A DNA stretch of 64,000 nt from Schistocerca nitens (GCF_023898315.1 NC_064614.1:496636109-496700108); one strand, 5' to 3'. Positions 41,995-53,927 are shown, numbered from the stretch's first letter. Notes: a model not told the origin generated them from the sequence alone. Numbers and translations: made by a program.

Positions 41995-42803
41995 GAGCAC
42001 TCCCTAGTATATCAAGCAATCTAAAACTACTTTTCATTGGCCACTAAATATGTAATTCGAATTAAACAAATGTCTCCTACATCTTAAAAACCTGTCAATG
42101 TTATTGACCGTTCTTTGTCTCCCGGTGTAAGATGTCTGTGATTGAGCATTACCAATTTAATTTATGTTTCTAAATGAAGAAAAAAATATGAACCAAGAAT
42201 TGTCTTACAGTAGTTCCTTTAATAACAACGTGATGTTGACCTACGATAGTCTTTCTTAAGGATTATGTGCATATTTTTTCTTTTTTAATACTGGATACTC
42301 GTAAATTTCTTATGTCCCATTTTCAACTGCTAAGTTGGCGAATCTGAACGAATGCGGGAGACGATTAGTGTCGAATTGTGGATTGATCTTGCGAGACCTT
42401 TTTTTTATTATTATTTTTATTTACAAGTTATAGTGCTAATGGCTGCAAAAAAGTAAGGACTGTAGTCACATTTTTTTTTTTAGAAACAAGGAACAAGAGC
42501 CGACATACAGTGTGTCATGTTTAATAACTGGGAATTTAAGAGAATAACTGTAATAAGAATACCAACGTTACCATCATTATAAAAAGTACAACAGCCATTG
42601 TATAATTCGTTGTCTCGTTAGTACGTACATATTATGAGTCTTCTGCAGTTTTGAAGTGCAGCGTGTGGTTGTTAACTGATTTTTAAGAATTGCAAGGGCA
42701 GTAGCAAAAGCAAAGTGTTTCAACTGTTGCTGTCATTGCAGACCAATATGGATCCCTCTGCCTCCTGAATCACTGAAATTAACGTGCTCGCGAGTAGAAC
42801 GAA
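41995..42803. promoter_or_regulatory. Presumed bidirectional promoter between SANT gene and RBM22
   Basis: The 809 bp between two outward-pointing start codons. No recognisable transposon is present, unlike almost all the rest of the window, which fits selection against insertion. A CG-bearing stretch near 42781-42800 precedes the RBM22 ATG. No clear TATA box was identified; transcription starts cannot be placed. Confidence 0.55.
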
Positions 42804-42857
42804 ATGGCAACTTCGAAGACATCAAACACCTACAACCGTCAGAATTGGGAAGATGCT
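42804..42857 (+). CDS. Rbm22: RBM22 pre-mRNA splicing factor, first coding exon
   Basis: ATG at 42804 gives 18 codons, MATSKTSNTYNRQNWEDA, then a GTGAGTAC splice donor at 42858 (phase 0). The SNTYNRQNWEDA stretch is the highly conserved N-terminus of RBM22 (Slt11/Cwc2-type, known to carry CCCH zinc finger and RRM domains). RBM22 contacts U6 snRNA and the intron in the activated spliceosome in the nucleus. The next expected segment (DFPILCQTC in the human protein, from memory) is not found to the right, so intron 1 would exceed 21 kb and contain the 45-64 kb transposon stack. The divergent SANT gene probably shares its promoter. Confidence 0.85.
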
Positions 42858-45009
42858 GTGAGTACTACAAAAAGCTGATATGCGGGCTAATGTGTTTTCT
42901 ATTAATCTTATTCCAAACATCGCGCTGTTGGCTTCCTCATAAGAAAAGTTGTTTAACCGCGCTTGGTGATAAGTGTTCCCTACGTGACGATGTGCAGCTG
43001 AAGCTTCAGGGATGTTTCTGTATCGAAGCGTTTGTTGTGTGAAAAACAGAAACACGGCAAGTAAGTCAGAACTACTGAGGGTAGCCCTATGTGTTAGATG
43101 GTCCCTCGGGGTGGGTGATATTTATAAGTAAACAGCTTTGATAGTGAAAATGGTTGCACAAAAATTGGGAGTTTGCTGTTCAAGCCTTAGTTTATGCTGG
43201 AAGTAATTCTGACCCTAAAGTTTCCTTCATCTGTAATAGATCTTTGTTTATGAAAAGTATGTTTTACTAGATACTCAACTTATTTGTCGTTTTATTATAG
43301 TTGAATGGTGTACAGGTTGAAAAACGGAGGAAGACCGAAGGTGGTCTCCAGGAAAATATTCGGCCTACTGTGTGAAACCAATCTTTGGGTTGTGCATCAG
43401 TTACAAATAAGTGCATAATGGTGACAGGTTAACTAGCTGAACTCACTGGCAGCGTAATTTTGTCAAACAGATTATCCCTATGTAAACAGTAAGATTTCCT
43501 AAATGCTAGTAAATAATTTGTTGGTTTGTAGATGGACAGTTGAATTTCGACTTTATAACAGGCCTAGGCCTACTATTTGTTAGTATGAATTGTCAAGCAC
43601 TATAATCATAGTAATTCAGTCCATGTAAGTAATGTTTGAGAGTAGACAGCATTAATGTTATGCAAACTGTTTTGGCTTGTGATTTTTGGTATTCGTTTTT
43701 TACTACAGTAAGCTAAAAAGCTACATCCAAATCGTAGCAATGTTTTCTGTAAGTGCTGTATTTCTGAATATTGGTGTTATGTTTCAGCTGCCAGGGTAAT
43801 TCTTATCCTCTATCCTTTCTTTTGCAATAGCAACCTTTGTAGACTCAGTTTCTTTTTAATCTACAAAATGCTCTATTTCCTACAACTAGAGTTGCAGTGG
43901 TTGCCCATTCTAGAACCAGTTATATTTTAAAAAATAATAATTTGTGGTCATCACAGCAAACTGTGCAGTGTTGGACCTAGTTGAATACAGGAATGTTTGA
44001 ATGTATAGCAACTCTGATTAAAACTGCAGTCTTAAAGTATGTAAGGACAAAAGCTGAATAGGTAATTTCGGAGAAAAGGTAGTAGCACCTAATAAGTGTG
44101 GTACAATAATTTACACCACTATAGACTCAAAAGTGCAAAAAATGGTAATAATCAGTATTGTGTAGAAAAGGTGCAGGTAGAATATTTAGGGCCTTCTTAC
44201 TATCAAATGAATGGTATAATAAAGATTGTACATTTCTGCACAGGAGAGCAAACCCAAGCCTTCATTCAGCCGTCCTTCATTTAAGTACAGTGCTGATACA
44301 GCTCCATCCTTTATTCTAGTGTGTCCAGCTCTGCAAGTGCTCTATCTCTAATGACACTGAAATTAAATACTAGATACTTGTTGACATAAAAGCTACTGCC
44401 ATTCAGTCTTCATCAGTGCCTGTAGATCTGATAATAAATTTATTGCTACCTATTGAATCTGAAATGTGCCCAATTGAGAAAGCCTGTCCTGTCTCAAGTC
44501 CAGCCTTTTTTAAACTAGTCAAAGGTAGTCTTGTTCTTCAAACCATACAAAGAAAAATTCACTAATGAACTCGAAAACCTACAATGCATATGAAAATATT
44601 CACATTAATAATTTACTCATTTTACATAAATAGTTTAAAAGGAAAATAGTAAGAAAGCTATTAACTTACACCTATTGCTTTGTCACCGCAACCTGAATTC
44701 AAAAATTGTGAATATTGTTACTTTTATTAAAAATTGATGATATTAATAAAACTTCAATGGAGCACAGTTTGCTATTAAATGAGATTTGAATCAGATTTTT
44801 TAAACGGTGTTTACATTTTGTGTAGGTAGAATTGCAAATGTTTGTTAAAAATCATAGGTTTCCTAAACTGTAACCTTGGTGAACTACAGGTTAACATTAT
44901 TTTATTTGTTAATTCTTCCTTTGTCCATTCAGCACAACGCTATGCAACAAGTCAGATAAACTACAGAACTATATCATACCCAAATTAGGGTAGGCGTAGG
45001 TAAGAATTG
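42858..45009 (+). other. RBM22 intron 1, first part, no recognised element
   Basis: AT-rich intronic DNA with oligo-A/T tracts. No exon, RNA gene or recognisable transposon seen. Confidence 0.5.
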
Positions 45010-47340
45010 GGCAGGAAAGTGTCCATGGCCTTATCTACATTTAAAACCACATACATACTCCCCAAGCCACTATACAGTGCATGGCAGAGGGTACCCTGTA
45101 CCACTACTAGCCATTTCCTGCTCAACCAGAAAAAGAGTAAGGGAAAAATGACTGTTACATGGCACTGTATGAGCCGTAGTTTCTCTGATCTTTGCGGTCC
45201 TTATGCAAAATTATGTTGGCAGCTGTAGAATCATTCTGCAGTCAGCTTCAAATGACAGCTCTCTAAATTTTCTCAATAGTGTTCATCAAAAAGAAATCTT
45301 CTTCCTTTCAGGGCTTTCCATTTAAGTTCCAGAAGCAGCTCCTTAGTAATTGCATGTTGTTTGAACCTACCGGTAACAAACCAAGCAACTCTCCTTTGAA
45401 TTGCTTCTATGCCATCCTTCAACCTGGTGCAGATCCCAAACACTCAAGCAGTGGGCAGCATTAGTGTCCTATATGCAGTCTCCTTTGAAAATGAACTACA
45501 CTTTCCTAAACTTATCCCAATAAACCAAAATCAACCATTTGCCTTCCCTACTACAATCCTTACATGCCCATTCTATTTCATATTTTTTTGCAATACAATG
45601 CCTAGATTTTAGTTGACGTGATGTGTCAAGCAGCAGACTACTAATGCTGTATTCGAACATTACATGTTGGTTTTTCCCACTCATCTGCATTAGTTTACAC
45701 TTTTCTACATTGAGAGCTAGCTGCCATTTGTCACACCAACTAGAATTTTTGTATAAGTCATTTTGTATCCTCCTACAGTCACACAATGTTGAAACATCTT
45801 CCTGTACACCACAGCATTGTCAGTAAATAGCCACAGATTGCTGCCCATGATTTTCCTCAAGATCATGTATCTTTGTAGAAAATAACATTGGTCCTATCAC
45901 ACTTCCCTGGGGCACTCCTGATGATACCCTTGCCTCTGCTGAACACTTGCCATCTAGGGTTGTGGGTTCTGTTACGTAAGGAGTCTTCAAGCCACTCACA
46001 TATCTGGGAACTTATTCCATATGCTCGTACCTTCATAAGTCTGCAGTGGAGCACCTTGCCAAATGCTTTTCAGAACTTAAAGAATATGGAATCTGCTTGT
46101 TGCCCTTCTTCCACAGTTCGTAAGATATCGTGTGAGAAAAGGATAAATTGAGTTTCACAGGAGTGATGTTTTCTGGAACTATGCTGATTTGTGGACAGAA
46201 GCTTTTCTGTCTTGAGGAAGTTTATTATATTTGAACTGGGAATATGTTAAAGAGTTCTACAGGCAAACCGATGTTATGGATATTGATTTGTAATTTTGCG
46301 AGTCCATTCTTTTTACCATTCTTATATGCAGGAATCATGTGCTTTTTTCTGGACACTCAGGACTGTGTGTTGGGCAAGAGATTCATTTTAAATGCAAACC
46401 AGGGAAGGGCCAATGCTATAGAATACTCTTCGTAAAACTGAATTGGGATTACATCTAGACCTGGGGACAGTATGTTTGTACGATTCTCCTGTGAACAACT
46501 TAAAACTTTGGGTTTCCTTTTGCTGTTTTCTGCTGTCACATTAGACTCGCCAATGGTGACTGGATAAAAGCCTTAGATCTGCTTAGTGATTTTACGTAGG
46601 ATCAGAATTTTCTTGTGTTCTTGGAAAGATCTTTCACTAAGGTATGACAGTGGTAGTTGCTGTATGCTTCATGCAGTGTTCTTTTTACAGCCACACAAAT
46701 TTCTACTAATTTTTGCCTGTCATCATTTGTGTATTCTCTTTTGAACCTAGAGTGCAATAGCCTTTGCTTCCTCAGCATTTTCCGAATTTCATTGTTAATC
46801 ATGATGGGTCTTTTCCAGTCTTAATCCACTTGCTCTGCACATGGTTTTCCAGAACACGATTTACAGTCCGTTTAAACTTCGTCCATAATTTCTTATATGT
46901 CCATCATAGTGAGTCTAAACGATCTTACCTCATTGTCTAAGTGGGATGCTACCAATTGCTTACCTGCTCTTTCTAGTAGAAATACTCACATAGCCTCCTT
47001 GATTTATTTAATAACTTTGGTAAGCATAGTCACGATATCAGATATCATCGTCACTAAGCGCTCGCTCTCTCTCTCTCTCTACTGACAGTGTCAATAAGGT
47101 CAGACCTGTTTGTAGCTAGAAGTTCAAAAATATTTCCATTGCATGTGGACTGTCCAACTAGCTGCTCAAGACCATTTTCGGAAAGCGTGTTCAAAAGTAC
47201 TTGACAACATTGTCTGTGTGTATGCCCTGCAGTGAATCCATAGACATCCCAGTTTACATTCGGTAGGTTAAAGTTGCCTCCAATTAATATTGCATACTTT
47301 GGGTATTTCCGTACTGCTAACCATAGACTTGCCTTGAATG
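45010..47340 (-). pseudogene. Element K ORF2, second part, and 3' UTR
   Basis: From 47340 down: LAVRKYPKYAILIGGNFNLP then NVNWDVYGF is the endonuclease GDFNLP box (Asp changed to Asn). A linker with basic residues (RKMLRKQRLLHSRFKRE near 46780-46730) follows. RT has AYGISSQICEWLEDSLRNRT near 46030-45970, a SGVPQGSVIGPMLF equivalent near 45920-45890, a degraded active site, and QNDLYKNSSWCDKWQLALNV then EKCKLMQM near 45750-45690. The rest to 45010 is 3' UTR. No RNase H is seen, unlike A-E. Frames are broken many times. Confidence 0.7.
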
Positions 47341-49094
47341 ACTAAAATTATCATGTTGGATAGTTGGGTTCCTGCCAGTTATTTACGTATTTCGTGCACG
47401 ATATTTAAATGACTTGCAGTCTTCTTCAGATATTATCTGATATTGATCCAGTGTGGAACAAGTCTGGTATTTATGCCTATGTTGTGCTAGGCTCTCCGTC
47501 TGTGATCCATGTCACATCACGTGCTCTGTCTATGGTACACACTGACTAATAGCAGCCACTGTAGAGCTTTCTTCTAGCCACTGTGCATGTGATTTATGGT
47601 TATTATCCATTGTCAGTCTTCCTATGAGGTTCTGAATGACATTCAAGTCATGATAGATATTTTATCTTCCGATTGTTGTCACTTAACCCCTCCTGTGATC
47701 TAGGATGTTCTATTGCCATGTTGTGCTGTGTCAGGCATTCTGTCCTAGGTCTGTGCGTGTCAGGAGTGGCTGAAGTGTTATTTTCAGGCCACTGGTGTTA
47801 AGATTGCCACTTGAGACTCGGTGGAAAGTCCTCAGGTGTTGGGTCTGTTGTCCGAGGTCCCGAGGTATCGTTTCATGTGCGTCTTTCATTACATGTACTG
47901 GGAAGTTGTCTCTAACTCCATCTTTATACTTGTGTCCCCTGAGGTCTTGACGTTGCCTCTGTGATGTTCTCAGAAGATCAAGTGGCGGATTCAAGGCAGA
48001 GCTCAACTGAAAACCTGTGCCAAGGTTAATGTGATTCTCCGTGGCGTTAATCTCGATAGAATCTTTGATAACACTGTCCCAGTATCTCGAAGGTTTTGTT
48101 AGAATCTTGGCATCATTGTACACTGATGTCAAATTTTGCAGTGTTGTATTTATTTGGACACAAAACAGTATAAACAGGTGATAGTAAAGTAGAAGCAATG
48201 TAAAGAATACAGAACATAATCATCTGCAACATGTGAAACGGTAGACTTGATTCCCCCCCGCGCCCCCCCTCCCACCCCATCCCCACCCCAGCTTAACGGG
48301 CTTGCACATACATTCTACCAACTGGTTAATGTGCTCAGTATGGGGTGTGACAACCTCAGGAACCAATGCAGGCTTGACAATGACAGGACATGCTGTGAAT
48401 GATGTCATCAATCTCATGTTGAGACAATGACACCCATTCGTCCTGCAGAGCTGCTCACAAGTCTTGAGAGTTGTTGCCGGATGCCGACGTGATGCAGTCC
48501 GTCCCCCTAGTGCATATCAGATATGCCCTGTGGGATTCAAATTGGGAGAGCGAGCAGGCCATGCCACGTGTGCAATATCTTCTGTTTCCAAAAAACATCG
48601 ACCACCTATGCTCTATGAGGTCGAGCATGATCGTCCATCAATACGAAGTCTGGGCCCACAGCACCTCGCAACTACTGCGCATGAGGTCCCAAGGTCTCAC
48701 AGTGCCTGTCAGGAGTTAAATCTTGCTGGCTAAGCCGTAAAATTTCAGGAAGAGGTGTTAGAGGGGTCAACATAATCCCTGTCCACCCCATTAGGAATTC
48801 TCCTCAATATTGGTCTCCTTCCACAATGTTTGGGTCCTGAAATTGTGTTCAACGTGCCCTCCAGATGTGAAACCATCGAGAATCACTATCCAGACCAAAT
48901 CGGTACTCACTTGTGAAAAGAACATTGCCGCCGCCGCCGCCCCCCCCCCCCCCCCATTCGACCATCCAGGTTGCATGTTGATGGCTACACTCTAGACGTT
49001 CAAGGTCTTCAACAATAGAGGCCACTCTTCTGAAGCCTTCTGTACACCATTTGCTTCATTACAACATGTCCAGGGGATGCTGCAAGGTCAGGTG

Positions 49095-49108
49095 ACAGTT
49101 GCAGTGCA
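49095..49108. repeat. SINE target-site duplication, left copy
   Basis: ACAGTTGCAGTGCA, matching 49318-49331 (ACAGTTTCAGTGCA) at 13 of 14 bases. Confidence 0.8.
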
Positions 49109-49317
49109 CACTGGACTCGCATTCGGGAGGACAACGGTTCAATCCCATGTCCGGCCATCCTGATTTAGGTTTTCTGTGATTTCCCTAAATCGCTCCAGCC
49201 AAATACCGGGATGGTTCCTTTGAAAGGGCACGGCCGACATCCTTCCCCATCCTTCCCTAACCTGATGAGACCGATGACCTCGCTGTCTGGTCTCCTACCC
49301 CAAACAACCCAACCCCA
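49109..49317 (+). mobile_element. tRNA-derived SINE, 5'-truncated (copy 2)
   Basis: Same family as 19076-19306 but lacking the first part of the tRNA head. B box GGTTCAATCCC and the body with CCTAAATCGCTCCAG are present. The 3' hairpin is at 49267-49294 and a CCCAACCCC tail follows. Flanked by a 14-bp duplication with one mismatch. Inserted in the Tc1-like transposase. Confidence 0.87.
49267..49294 (+). other. 3'-terminal hairpin of the SINE (copy 2)
   Basis: GAGACC/GGUCUC stem with loop GAUGACCUCGCUGUCU, 28 nt. Confidence 0.65.
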
Positions 49318-51514
49318 ACAGTTTCAGTGCAATAATAAGGCAGTACCGTCATGCCCTTACAGGCAAATAATGGTCCACTCAATCTGACGGCACATTATGC
49401 CATCAGGCCGCATCAGTTTGTGACTCCTGCTTCCATTCTTCCTAGGGTCTCCACAGCAGAGAGTCTGGCCCTCCGCTGCAAAGTGTCTGTAGGTTCTTCT
49501 TCATGCCATACGGCACCGTCTCTGACTGTGTACACAGTGATTGTGGATGTGGGACTACCCTGCAAACACTATCCTGCTTGATAGGTGCCCTGACGTCACT
49601 GCTGGCATGCTTGACCATGGATTAGAATGACATCTTTGCTGCAGAACACGATAGTAATGATATATGTGTTGACAGTTTGGATAATTATATCATGAATTAG
49701 ACACAGGACAAGGAAACAGCAGTTTGTTGCTTTAATTTTGGATGCCAGTGTAGTTCATAGAATGACTGAGTTCTAAACAATGCTCAGCAATCGCTGACAT
49801 GATTGCTTGTCTCAGTCTGGTGTGCCTTTGGTGTGCTTTGCACATGTTGCCAATGGTCTTAGTCATCTGGCCAATGTATGACATACTACATTCACATGTT
49901 ATGTGGTAAATGCCCAATTCCTGCAAACTCCGTCATCCTTCACACTCCTTAGCAGAGCCTTAATCTTGGTGGGTGGGTGGGACACGCTCTTTTATGTTTG
50001 AGAAGAATTTTGCTGATTTTTGGTAGATGCAGGCCCAACATATGGCAAATGTGCAACCTTCTTCTTTCTTCTTATACCTCTGGTGGGGAAACAGGGCGCA
50101 GAGCCTTTTGAACATCTCAAATATCCATTTTTGTAGAACACAGATTTTAGGTGTGCTGTCTCTGTCCTCAAATTGTCAGGATCTGACAGTGTTCGTGCCC
50201 AGTGAACCAGAGTTCTGTGTACATCATTTTACTGTGCTGGATGGTGGCAAGTGCAGGTACAAGTCGGTGTGATTGGATTTATGGTACACTCTATGTCTGG
50301 AGGTACCATCTGACTTCCTCTTGACTAATACGTCTAGGAATGGAAGCAATTGATGTTCCTCCAGTTCCATGGTGAATTTAATGTTAGGCTGGTGTCAGTT
50401 TAGATGATCCAATAAAACATCAAGCTTTTTCCTCACGTGGGTCCATGTAACAGAGGTATCGTCCACCTAAAAAGCATATTGGTTGATCTGGGGCTGATGT
50501 AAGTGCCTCCTCTTTATGTCTCCATAAATAGATTGGTCACCACAAGTGGGAGGGGGCTGCCCATTGTCACCCCTACCATTTGCTTGTAGAATTGATCCAC
50601 ATATAGGAAGTACACGAGGTCAGTATGTGCCTGAATAAGTGTAGGTGGCTGGCAAAAGATCAAACGATTATCTTGATTTCACCTAGACCTGTTATACATG
50701 ACCAGATTAACTTCCAACTCAGATTCTACCCAAAATAGAGGCAATATTTTTGTCAACTGCAAAGAATGCTCCCCCTCTGTCTTTTTGATATACATTCTGT
50801 GAATCAGTGAATATCTCGGAGCTTTTTGCGTTGGGTTTCAACCATCTCTCCATCCTGAGAATAATTTGAGTGTGAGAAATTTCCTGGAGGGCAGTAAATT
50901 AGGCCATTTTGTTATGAGTACACCGGGAATTTACTGTTTCAACTTGACAGTCAGTTTCATTACTCTGAATGCTGTCTGGTTTCACTACCTGTGTGTCGTA
51001 TGGCAAGCATTCATTAAAGTTTCCTAAATTACCTGTAGCCTAAAAAACAGTCATGTGCACTCCACAAGTATTCTGTTATCTGAATAGCTGCTTCCTTTTT
51101 GTAGTGTATCCCTGACCTATCAAGGAGACTTTTACAATGCCCACCCATTAATGCAGGTCCAAAAATCTACAGCCAAGACAGTCACAGAGATGATGAAGCC
51201 TTTGGTTGAGACCTTCCACTCAGCTCCAAACCAAAGGAGCCTGATCAAATCAGCGAATTATGCTGCAAATTGTGAACTCTGATTGCATCCCTGTGCAAAG
51301 CCAGAAGTCTTCACCACTTTTGCCAGCCGTCTGTACAAACAGGATGGTCTCTGGACCCAAGCAAAAGGTGTCATTGGCGCCAACATGAGCCACAATGTGC
51401 AAATGACTGCACCCTGCACACTTGATAGGCACAGGCAAGGACTCATCCACACCTCAGGTAAGGGCCCCCCCCCCCCCCCCCCCGACAAACATATAGTGTG
51501 CACATTAGCTTTCT

Positions 51515-51528
51515 TCTGACCCTCAACA
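51515..51528. repeat. SINE target-site duplication, left copy
   Basis: TCTGACCCTCAACA, identical to 51738-51751. Confidence 0.88.
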
Positions 51529-51737
51529 TAGACACTGGACTCGCATTCGGGAGGACGACGGTTCAATCCCGCGTCCGGCCATCCTGATTTAGGTTTTCCT
51601 CAATTTTCCTAAATCGCTCCAGGCAAATGCCGGGATGGTTCCTTTCAAAGGGCACGGCCAACTTCCTTCCCTGTCCTTCCCTAATCCGATGAGACCGATG
51701 ACCTCGCTCTCTGGTCTCCTTCCCCAAACAACTCAAC
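51529..51737 (+). mobile_element. tRNA-derived SINE, 5'-truncated (copy 3)
   Basis: Starts after the A box. It has GGTTCAATCCC, CCTAAATCGCTCCAGGCAAA, a hairpin at 51691-51718 and a CAAACAACTCAAC tail. A perfect 14-bp duplication (51515-51528, 51738-51751) flanks it. Inserted in the K ORF1. Confidence 0.88.
51691..51718 (+). other. 3'-terminal hairpin of the SINE (copy 3)
   Basis: GAGACC/GGUCUC stem, loop GAUGACCUCGCUCUCU, 28 nt. Confidence 0.65.
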
Positions 51738-51879
51738 TCTGACCCTCAACACTTGTTTCCGTAAGGGGCTCCATAATGTCACTTACATTATTGATGGAAC
51801 CATCCCACCATTCACCTGAGAAACTTTGGAAAACGTGGATAGCTGCAATGGGTATGAACCCCATTCCTCCTGAATGTGA

Positions 51880-51953
51880 TCCCCCCTGCAGGTCCAGGGG
51901 TTAGAATAGGCCCGAGGTATTCCTGCCTGTTGTAAGATGCTACTAAAAGGAGT
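51880..51953 (+). promoter_or_regulatory. Conserved 5' leader of element C
   Basis: About 74 nt matching the A and B leaders (CCCGAGGTATTCCTGCCTGT, then a mutated hairpin arm, ACTAAAAGGAGT). More diverged, as expected for an older copy. Confidence 0.5.
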
Positions 51954-52418
51954 CTCTTACGTTTTGGGCTTCATGATGGTCCCCTGTAGGGTTTGATCTC
52001 CATTTTTCAAAATTTTCCTGAAGAGCAAGCCATTGGGGAAGGGTGCCTTACATGGTACATCGTGTCCATCATGCGCTGAGACCTATCACATCCTTCGTCA
52101 ACATGGATCTGCACTTCTGCCTGTTCTCCAACTGTTGGGCGAGGTCACCCTCCTCGGTGCAGATTTTTCCATCAAATGTGCAGTATCATTTTCTACACTG
52201 ACGGTGGTTGATTGTAGCCCCCTGACCATACAGGGATCGCTCTGCTGATGCCTGTGCAGTTAACTCCCCACATATGCCAAGGGGTAGATGCCCATCCCCC
52301 TGGGGCATCGGGATTCCCGGCAATGGCCGTCCTGCCAGGTGGCCTTTGCTGCGGCTGGGTGGTGCCCATGGGGAGGCCCCCTTGTTGGAGAGGGTGGCAT
52401 CAGGGTGGATGACATGTG

Positions 52419-53907
52419 ATGAATCGTAGTACGTCATCTCTTGCTGGTGATCAAACACCAGCAGTCTCTAAGCGTTCACGGGCTCAATTCATTGCACAGA
52501 AGTATGACCCCAAATCATTCCCCTCCCTGGCCACACCATGGGGAGAACATCAGGCTAAGTATGGCGGCAGCTCTTATTCGCCCTCGGAATCTTGTATGTT
52601 CAAGAGCTGATGGGGAATCTTTCATGACAATGAAGCCTCAGTTTCATGTTGAGCATTTAGAGGCCGAGATTGGGGAGGTGGAGGGCTTGTCCAAAATGAG
52701 ATCTGGGTCAGTCTTGATCAAAACAACATTCTCTGCCCAGTCATGGGTATTAGTCGCTTGTGACAAGCTGGGGGATGTTTCTGTAACCATCACACCCCAT
52801 AAGCACTTAAATGTTGTCCAGGGTATCATATTTCACAGGGACCTTCTTTTGCAGTCCAACAATGAGCTGCATGCTTATTTTGAACACCAAGGTGTACATT
52901 TCATTTGGCATGTCCACCGGAGTCTGAGGGTTAATCAGGTTGCCACCGGTGCCTTCATCTTGGCCTTCAAGGGTGCTGTATTACCCAAGAATGTCAAGGT
53001 GATGGTCTACCTGTAATGTAAAACCCTATATCCCTCCCCCAATGCTGTGCTTTAAATGTAGGAAGTTCAGTTATGTCTTCCCGCTGTACTTCCAGAGTCA
53101 CATGTCGAGATTGTGGACGCCCATCACATCCCAATATTCCATGTGCCCCGCCTCCCATCTGTGTCATCTGTGGAGAGCACCATTCGCCTTGCTCACCAGA
53201 CTGCAGGATTCTCCAGAAATAAATGAAAATCATGGAGTACAAGACCCTGGAACCAACTGACCTTCACTGAGGCTAAGAGGAAATTTGAACGCCTACATCC
53301 TGTACGCATGACATCGTATTACGCTGCCACTACAACAGTTCTAGCCCCATCAGCTCCGCCAACCTAAGTCACCTCTCAGAGCCAAAAGATTACACCTAAC
53401 CCCTTGATGGTGGGGGGCAATTCTCTCCCTGTTACTCCTGCACCACCAACTTAAGGAGCAACACCCCTCCAACCGTCGGGGACGTCCGTCCCCACTTCCA
53501 AGCTGGGGAAGTGTACAACTTCTTCAGCTGCTCTTGCTAGGAAGGGGTCCGTTGGGTCACTCCGTTCCCAGGTTTCTGCTAGTGGGAAAGATGACACCCG
53601 CCAGTGACTGAAGAGCCCAAAAGCATCTGGTCACAGGGCTTCACGCTCATCCTCCATCCCAGAGATTGAACGAGTTAAGTCCTCCCAGCCAGGGAAACCC
53701 AAGGAGCACCAAGAAAAATCCAAAAGGAAGGTCCCCAAGACCAAGGGAATTGCCGTGGCGCCCAAACCACCACTACCTCCAAGCTCTGCGTCTGAGTTGG
53801 AGATTGTGTCGTCCACTGAGTATCTAGATCTCGTTGGACCCTCAGACAAAATGGATATAGACTGCTCAGGCAAAAAGTCGGTGGTAGGAGGTGACCCTGA
53901 AGCGTAA
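52419..53907 (+). pseudogene. Element C ORF1 (gag-like), broken
   Basis: The likely ATG is 52419-52421 (MNRSTSSLAGDQTP). After a shift near 52590 come LSKMRSGSVLIKTTFSAQSW, VVQGIIFHRDLLLQ, GAFILAFKGAVLPKNVKVMV and a first knuckle start (CFKCRKF near 53047). Later pieces include FTEAKRKFERLHPVRMTS and a Lys/Ser/Pro tail that ends at TAA 53905-53907. Several stops (for example near 53014) and shifts. ORF2 starts 20 nt later. Confidence 0.72.
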
Positions 53908-53927
53908 ACCGCCTCATTGAATGTTCC

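Larger units (their letters stand above)
48135..49748 (-). mobile_element. Tc1-like transposon in the PLE, interrupted by a SINE
   Basis: Transposase traces on minus in broken frames: AVGPDFVLMDDHARPHR near 48665-48610 contains the second catalytic Asp. ALQDEWVSLSQHEIDDII near 48460-48400 and CQACIGS.GCHTPY near 48380-48330 are the C-terminal end. CCAAAATTAAAGCAACAAAC at the 49748 end resembles a Tc1-family terminus I recall; the other end is decayed. The PLE reads GIY-YIG on one side and its C-terminus on the other, which supports an insertion. GC-rich runs near 48245-48290 and 48930-48957 are internal. Confidence 0.6.
47345..50665 (-). mobile_element. Penelope-like element in K, interrupted by a Tc1-like element
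   Basis: Minus strand, 5'-truncated. RT core from about 50620: FYKQMVGVTMGSPLPLVVTN then LFMET, and a degraded RW.DDT equivalent. Then LKSVFYKNGY near 50130, PPTKIKALLRSVKDD near 49950, and the GIY-YIG domain at 49926-49740 (GIYHITCECSMSYIGQMTKT, then AIAEHC). Its C-terminal part resumes after the Tc1-like insert at 48135-47990 (SRYWDSVIKDSIEINATENH, GTGFQL), followed by a 3' UTR ending near 47345. ATTCAGGCA (50665 side) and ATTCAAGGCA (47345 side) may be a target duplication. Confidence 0.7.
45010..51879 (-). mobile_element. CR1-like non-LTR retrotransposon K, multiply interrupted
   Basis: In transcript order on minus: an SGNH-type ORF1 piece (51879-51180, split by a SINE) and the endonuclease start (50935-50670). 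A Penelope-like insertion follows (50665-47345). The endonuclease then resumes (47340-47060), followed by linker, RT (46800-45500) and a 3' UTR of a type I recall as very common in insects (45500-45010). The two endonuclease halves join in one reading frame across the insertion. Its 5' end is hidden by element C at 51880. Confidence 0.7.
50670..51879 (-). pseudogene. Element K ORF1 (SGNH-hydrolase-like) and ORF2 start
   Basis: The minus strand at 51450-51290 carries VAHVGANDT, the conserved GxND block of SGNH/GDSL esterases. This fold is known in the ORF1 of some CR1/L2-type LINEs. Upstream coding traces continue through the SINE (KKANVHTICLSG near 51510) to 51879. Downstream, 50935-50670 gives an endonuclease start (GGAFFAVDKNIASILGRI and FCQPPTLIQA). 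A C-run (about 51464-51483) lies inside ORF1. Frames are broken. Confidence 0.55.
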
